23,641 bases of DNA from Ophiothrix spiculata (taxonomy: Eukaryota > Echinodermata > Ophiuroidea > Amphilepidida > Ophiotrichidae): the NCBI GenBank assembly GCA_000969725.1, contig JXSR01S041568.1; one strand, given 5' to 3'. Position 1 is the stretch's first letter, and every line of letters starts with the position of its first letter. The notes under the pieces are model-generated. The model saw nothing but the letters and a program-made list of their open reading frames with translations, ran no database searches and was not told the DNA's origin. Position numbers and translations under genes: made by a program. This document shows, piece after piece, positions 19,376 through 23,641 of this stretch.

Positions 19376-20942
19376 TTAAACATCAGGTAAAAACTGATAC
19401 ACACCATTACTTAATAAGACATCTGATTACTCTTATTTATTTTTGTGAAACTGGGAAGCAATGATGGGTCATTTATATTATTTACTACAAACATTTTATA
19501 CAATTTGTTTTATTCTGGCCTTTTCTTCTGAAGACATCCTAAATGATAAACTACTAACTATGTAAACTCAACAATATCGCAATCACATTTGCACAAATTT
19601 CAATTACTGCATATGTCTAAATATCTTTCATAAGTTTCTCATTTTTGTATTGAATTTGTGAAGCTAACAAAAGAAAATATACAAAAATGATTCTAGTTTT
19701 TGATTCATAGGACAACATACATGGTGTAAAAATTTACATTTCCATTCTAAAAATGACATTAGTTAACAATAGGAGTAGAAAGAAATGGCAGGCTAAATTG
19801 CGACAATTACAATTTTGATCAAAGTCAAAGCCACAAGCAATCTTCCATTCAGTTCTGTTTCTAACAATGAAAACCAGGCCGGGCAACAATTTACCGCAAT
19901 TGGTTTTGTTAAGATCTTATTCAAACAATTTCTGATCTTTAAAATGACTTTGGTATTCAAAATAAATATACGCATAATTCAATTTAGCTGGGTAAAATGA
20001 TTCTTTTGGTCGTTTATTGTGTATACAAACAAATTCATTATATATAAAATAATAATTGAAAGTGTTATTTCATGAGAAATGTTTCAAAATCTTTTTGGTT
20101 GATTAAATTCTACGCTAAACATAGAATCTTACTACATTGTAATCATTTAAAAAAAGTTACACATTTATATTCAAGTTTAATACCGTTATTTCAAATTGAA
20201 TTTGAATTATTAACAATTTTAAATAGCACTTTGTTGAAAAATCGAAATTCAAAATTGACTTCATAAAGCCTTTTTTTTCTAAAAGGGGAAAGAGCAGCTT
20301 ATTTTTTTTATTTTAGATGACAATATAAATCTGTGATAAATGACTTTCCCCTAATTTCTTATTAAACAATGAAAAAAAAAATTACATACTTTGTTTCCAA
20401 CTCTGCATTTAAATGTCAAAACAAATTGTTTCCAATTTCTGGTTTTATAAGCAAATGTTTGACAGGATATGGACTAAGATAATTTTGCGGCAAATTTCTC
20501 AGCCCGCCATTTTGCCAATACTTTGTGGCTATACTTAGGGACCCTTAACTCAAACCAAGCCCTGCTTAAGCCAGCCATCTCTTTAACTTCAAACATTACA
20601 ATAAATAAAAAGGACCGCAAGATGAAATATTTTATTACCTATTCTACCTTGCCAGGCTTTCTCCTCAAAACCTAATCCCAAACATCAAACAATAGAACAA
20701 AAGAACCAAGGAGAGCTAGACTTTCTAATGCCTTAAATTTTTAATGAGACTCTCTTTGAAGGCCCTCTTTTTTTTGAGGGAATTATAACTTCTCCAAAGC
20801 TAACCCAACATTTGAAAACATCTTCTATCTAACAATTTTTTGTCAAGGATAATAATGGAATATTTAACAAGGTGGGCAAGTAATTATGTCATGTCATACA
20901 TGTTTGCATCACAGCCTATTGTCTTCTGCCATAGTAACAACT
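19376..20942. other. Very AT-rich non-coding DNA
   Basis: CpG is nearly absent in 19381-19860 (about two). AGGGGAAAG at 20284-20292 is inverted at 20344-20352, a small hairpin without other transposon features. CCCTC-T8-GAGGG lies near 20763. No gene is supported. Confidence 0.45.
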
Positions 20943-21295
20943 CATAATCCCATAATGCCCTTTGTCTTTGTACCATAATCCCATAATGCATTTGATGGTG
21001 GGTTGTAAAAATATCATTGATGAATAGAGGAATTATCTCAAGGGGAGGGGGAGATGAAAGGAATGGAATTTAATTATGCACAAACAAATTGCTCACAAGT
21101 CAATTATGGTTTTTATGACTTTTGATTATGGTGCCATAAAATAGTAATAAGGATAATTTGGGCTTTTAATTATAGGTTTGTTGGGCCAACAATGTTAACA
21201 ATCAAAAAGTGGTGAAATATTTTATCTCCTTATTGTAAATTTAAAGAGGAGATATAAAACTTGTTTCAGGATTATCTTATAATACAGGATTATCT
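20943..21295. promoter_or_regulatory. Cluster of TAATCC (OTX/bicoid-type) sites, including a repeated CATAATCCCATAATGC
   Basis: CATAATCCCATAATGC occurs perfectly at 20943 and 20974 (31 bp apart). Each copy holds TAATCC (20945-20950, 20976-20981). AGGATTATCTTA occurs at 21268 and 21286 (18 bp apart), each giving TAATCC on the minus strand. Four such sites in 350 bp could bind OTX, GSC or PITX homeodomains. The TCCCATAATGC part also resembles the ZNF143/THAP11 type of motif. Short tandem duplication is the simplest non-functional explanation. Confidence 0.3.
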
Positions 21296-21645
21296 TAAAA
21301 TGAATTAGTAATTTTTGATATTACCAAGGCTTATCAAAAAGTGATGCTTGGATAATTTGCTTATAAATTTGCATGTCTCTTTTGCTTGATTGTGTCATTA
21401 CAAGTACAATTTGTGTCAAATGTAATCAAAATTAACATTGTATATAAACTACAGCAACATTTAGAAGACACATAATAAAGGCCTATTACGTAGGCCTACA
21501 TGAAAAGTCAACCACTGACAAATCTTGCCGTACCAAGTTCCAACCATAGAGGGCATACTTCTCCTTCATTGCTAAATTACAAATTAGCAACTTCTATGGC
21601 TCTACTACAGGCACTTTCAAATTTTGTTGATACCCAGTACAAACG
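21296..21645. other. Non-coding with a TAGGCCTA hairpin
   Basis: AGGCCTA at 21479-21485 and TAGGCCT at 21491-21497 form a perfect 7 bp inverted repeat around TTACG. No gene is seen. Confidence 0.5.
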
Positions 21646-22002
21646 TTAAAGGGGCAATTCATGATTCACTTTTCACCCTCAAGGTCACCTCTATCAAATT
21701 TGATTTTTTTAGCTTATAAGAATCCTCAAGTGGTATATGTTACGATCCCCAAACCATTCTCTCATATGTGCTTGCATTTTTGAGAAAAGTGAGAAAATGT
21801 GTCATTTTCTAATTATTGTCGGGGCCCCGACAGTAATTACAACACAGTAGTCTATGGGGATTTTCAAAATGCTGAAAAGTTTGTAACTTAGAAACGAACG
21901 GACGGAATCAAGTGAAATTTTCAGTACATATATTTATGAAGTACTCTTCTTTTTATTTAGCTAAAAAAGAGGCCACATGAAAATCATGAATTGCACCTTT
22001 AA
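21646..22002. mobile_element. TTAA-flanked MITE with a GC-rich palindrome at its exact centre
   Basis: TTAA at 21646-21649 and 21999-22002 flanks an element whose ends AGGGGCAATTCATGATT (from 21650) and AATCATGAATTGCACCT (to 21998) are inverted copies matching at 16 of 17. The midpoint falls at 21824, within the perfect 16 bp palindrome TGTCGGGGCCCCGACA (21817-21832), itself part of a 28 bp near-palindrome (21811-21838). Weak complementarity between the arms suggests a once fully foldback element. TTAA targets suggest a piggyBac-type mobiliser, but the termini do not show the usual CCC start, so the superfamily is tentative. No coding capacity. Confidence 0.78.
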
Positions 22003-22389
22003 CTCTTGACAATATTTTCAAAAATTTAGTCCAAAGACATAATCATCTAATTTTGGATTCTGGGCTATAATGGGAAGAAATAGATCTGCAGCTATTACAC
22101 ATATACTTACTTTTTAACAGTATTTCCAATTTCAAAAATAATTACCTATCTATTATTATCTAAATTGCAGAAAACATGCTCTTATCAAAATATAATTTTT
22201 CAAAACCATTCCAAGTACAAACAATGTATCACCATTTTTATCCTCTTCTTTTTTTCAGTTATGAAATTTGACACTCTTGTCAATTTTCTTGCCAACTCAA
22301 CCCCAAACCTATCTATCTATCGTACATAAACCAGTTCATCTTTCCGAGTACAAAAAGATTTCACCAAGATTCTCTCTGAGATTCCCAAT
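22003..22389. other. Non-coding, nothing specific seen
   Basis: AT-rich unique DNA without a supported feature. Confidence 0.4.
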
Positions 22390-22560
22390 CAAAACATATC
22401 TATATGCCGCGCATACGTTGCACCAGTTTCATCTTTCGTACCCTCAATCCACGGAAGGATTATCCTAAAGATGGCCGGCTTGAGAACAAATCGTCGGCTT
22501 TAAAGGGGATTACGGGATTGGAGGCACGAGTTGACGATTCACTTATTTTGCAATTACTTG
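22390..22560. promoter_or_regulatory. CpG-dense patch with YY1-like and OTX-like words
   Basis: About 11 CpGs in 150 bp. AAGATGGCCGGC near 22468 is one base from the YY1 consensus AAGATGGCGGC. GGATTATCC near 22458 and GGGGATTACGGGATTGG near 22505 carry GGATTA cores. A 63-codon plus-strand frame (22404-22595) matches no known family. Could be a promoter-proximal or enhancer element. Confidence 0.28.
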
Positions 22561-22794
22561 GTTTGCATTTGAGTTATGATGTAAGCTTAAAGTGAATTCT
22601 GTAACCAAACGAGACTAAAATCACATCTATGATGACCTATTTTAATTCAAAAACTATGATTTGATGGCATGTGACAGCTCAAAAAGCTTTACAAATTTCA
22701 TTTATTTTTCGACATACTGTATTAGAAAGAATATTCTCTTTTTGATACCTTCTTACATGATGACATATTAATATTAGAGTTGCTTCAAAAACTT
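22561..22794. other. Non-coding, nothing specific seen
   Basis: AT-rich unique DNA. Confidence 0.35.
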
Positions 22795-22932
22795 GAAATT
22801 TAAGGGTTAATTAGAGGGTGTAAAGGGACTGGAACCCCTTTAAAATAACCCCTCTTACTTGGTGAAATTCAAGGATTAATTAGAGGGTGCAAAGGGACTG
22901 GAACCCCTTTAAAATAGTCCCCTCTAACTTGG
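22795..22932. repeat. Tandem pair of 69 bp units, each able to form a nested hairpin
   Basis: Units start at 22795 and 22864 and share TTAATTAGAGGGTG, AAAGGGACTGGAACCCCTTT and CCCTCT(T/A)ACTTGGT. In each, AAAGGG pairs with CCCTTT around ACTGGAAC, and an outer arm TTAGAGGG pairs with CCCTCTAA (perfect in the second unit, one mismatch in the first). Duplication of a hairpin unit is evident. Function is unknown. Confidence 0.8.
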
Positions 22933-23641
22933 TCTTGTATTTAGTGATTAGCGTCTTTGGACACTGTACACGAATGCTGTATGTCTATGATCTCAAAATG
23001 AGCTTTACAGCCAAGTGTTAATCCTTGAAAATTTTCCAGGCAACCCCTTTGTATCACACAAATCAGTATTTTGTAAGAATCTTTAGAATTTATTTATTTA
23101 TTTCTTCTTTAAATCATTAGAAAATTACAATGAAATTGGTCAACATTGTTAGGAGAAAGAACCACTTGTTCTGCTCTGCTCTGAACTGAAAATATATTAT
23201 AGTATAGATGTCAAAACAGTCCAAAGTTCAAGAGCTTCTAAGCCAATTTATGGTATCAATCTTCAAGAGCTTTCAAAACAAACACTGATAGCAATGATTC
23301 TGTCATTAACACCAATCTTCACAAAAATATTGTCGTTTCTCAGTTGCTCCAACTTCAGGGTATATTTGATGGTACTCAAGTACTCTTGATTTCCACTTCA
23401 GTGGTATAGGCAGAATAATGATGAATTAATCCAATGGAGCTCAAACATAATAGGGAACCAATGGGAGTACAGTGTGTTTTTTGATTGTTATCTCCAAAGG
23501 ATGCAAGATAAGATTTAGTGTTAATCTTTTAATTGTAATTAATTATCAAACAATGATAAGGGGTAATTGGTTATAATCAAGGCTTGATTGATTGACTGAC
23601 AGGCTATGTGCTTCTGGAATTACACATCACAGAATAATAGT
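22933..23641. other. Non-coding tail of the window
   Basis: TTCAAGAGCTT recurs near 23227 and 23263. The inverted repeat AATCAAG-G-CTTGATT lies at 23575-23589. No gene or transposon is recognised. Confidence 0.45.

Noticed and set aside
20284..20352. AGGGGAAAG inverted repeat as a MITE
   Set aside because: Only 9 bp pair, there is no target duplication, and such short hairpins are expected by chance in this DNA.
1..23641. CRISPR array, phage, defence or bacterial operon content
   Set aside because: There are no regularly spaced identical repeats, no dense ORFs and no ribosome binding sites; the sequence behaves as animal non-coding DNA.

Overview
The window looks like nuclear DNA from an animal, most likely a marine invertebrate and possibly an echinoderm or another non-vertebrate deuterostome. 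The evidence is indirect: AT-rich DNA (about one third G+C by eye), strong CpG depletion broken by short CpG-dense patches, many small inverted-repeat elements, G/C homopolymer-tipped repeats, and fragments of the GTAGCCAGGGG / GCACCCCT type that I associate with dispersed repeats of marine invertebrates. There are no bacterial features such as dense coding, operons or ribosome binding sites. The taxon is an inference.

I find no protein-coding gene, rRNA, tRNA or CRISPR array that I can support. The longest open frames (about 113-148 codons) lie in CpG-dense, stop-poor patches or run through inverted repeats. Several are open on both strands, and none encodes a family I recognise. I read the window as intergenic or intronic.

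Layout by region: 0.2-1.1 kb, a CpG patch and a degenerate 143-164 bp tandem repeat; 1.58-1.69 kb, a small foldback element; 2.08-2.44 kb, a CpG-dense block; 3.05-3.21 kb, five CCAAT boxes; 3.4-3.7 kb, a CpG block; 4.03-4.35 kb, a three-copy 104-110 bp tandem repeat, then weaker repeats to 5.1 kb; 5.6-7.8 kb, mixed unique DNA, a 113-124 bp duplication and CpG patches; 8.36-8.65 kb, the densest CpG block; 9.2-9.4 kb, a 70 bp tandem repeat; 10.39-10.60 kb, a motif-rich block that resembles a developmental enhancer; 12.3-12.8 kb, another CpG block; 13.19-13.54 kb, a complete hAT-like MITE with G/C-tract ends and a perfect 8 bp target duplication; 13.56-14.04 kb, a CpG block with two DR1-like nuclear-receptor half-site pairs; 15.58 and 19.31 kb, G-quadruplex-bearing repeat fragments; 17.51-17.75 kb, an almost fully palindromic element with a 9 bp duplication; 17.8-19.0 kb, two further CpG patches; 20.94-21.29 kb, a cluster of TAATCC sites; 21.65-22.00 kb, a TTAA-flanked MITE with a 16 bp GC palindrome at its exact centre; 22.79-22.93 kb, a tandem pair of 69 bp hairpin units.

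The main result is therefore three well-bounded non-autonomous transposons of different apparent superfamilies, plus a series of CpG-retaining islands every 1-3 kb that look like candidate cis-regulatory elements. No genes can be seen working together here. If the islands are regulatory, the target gene lies outside the window.
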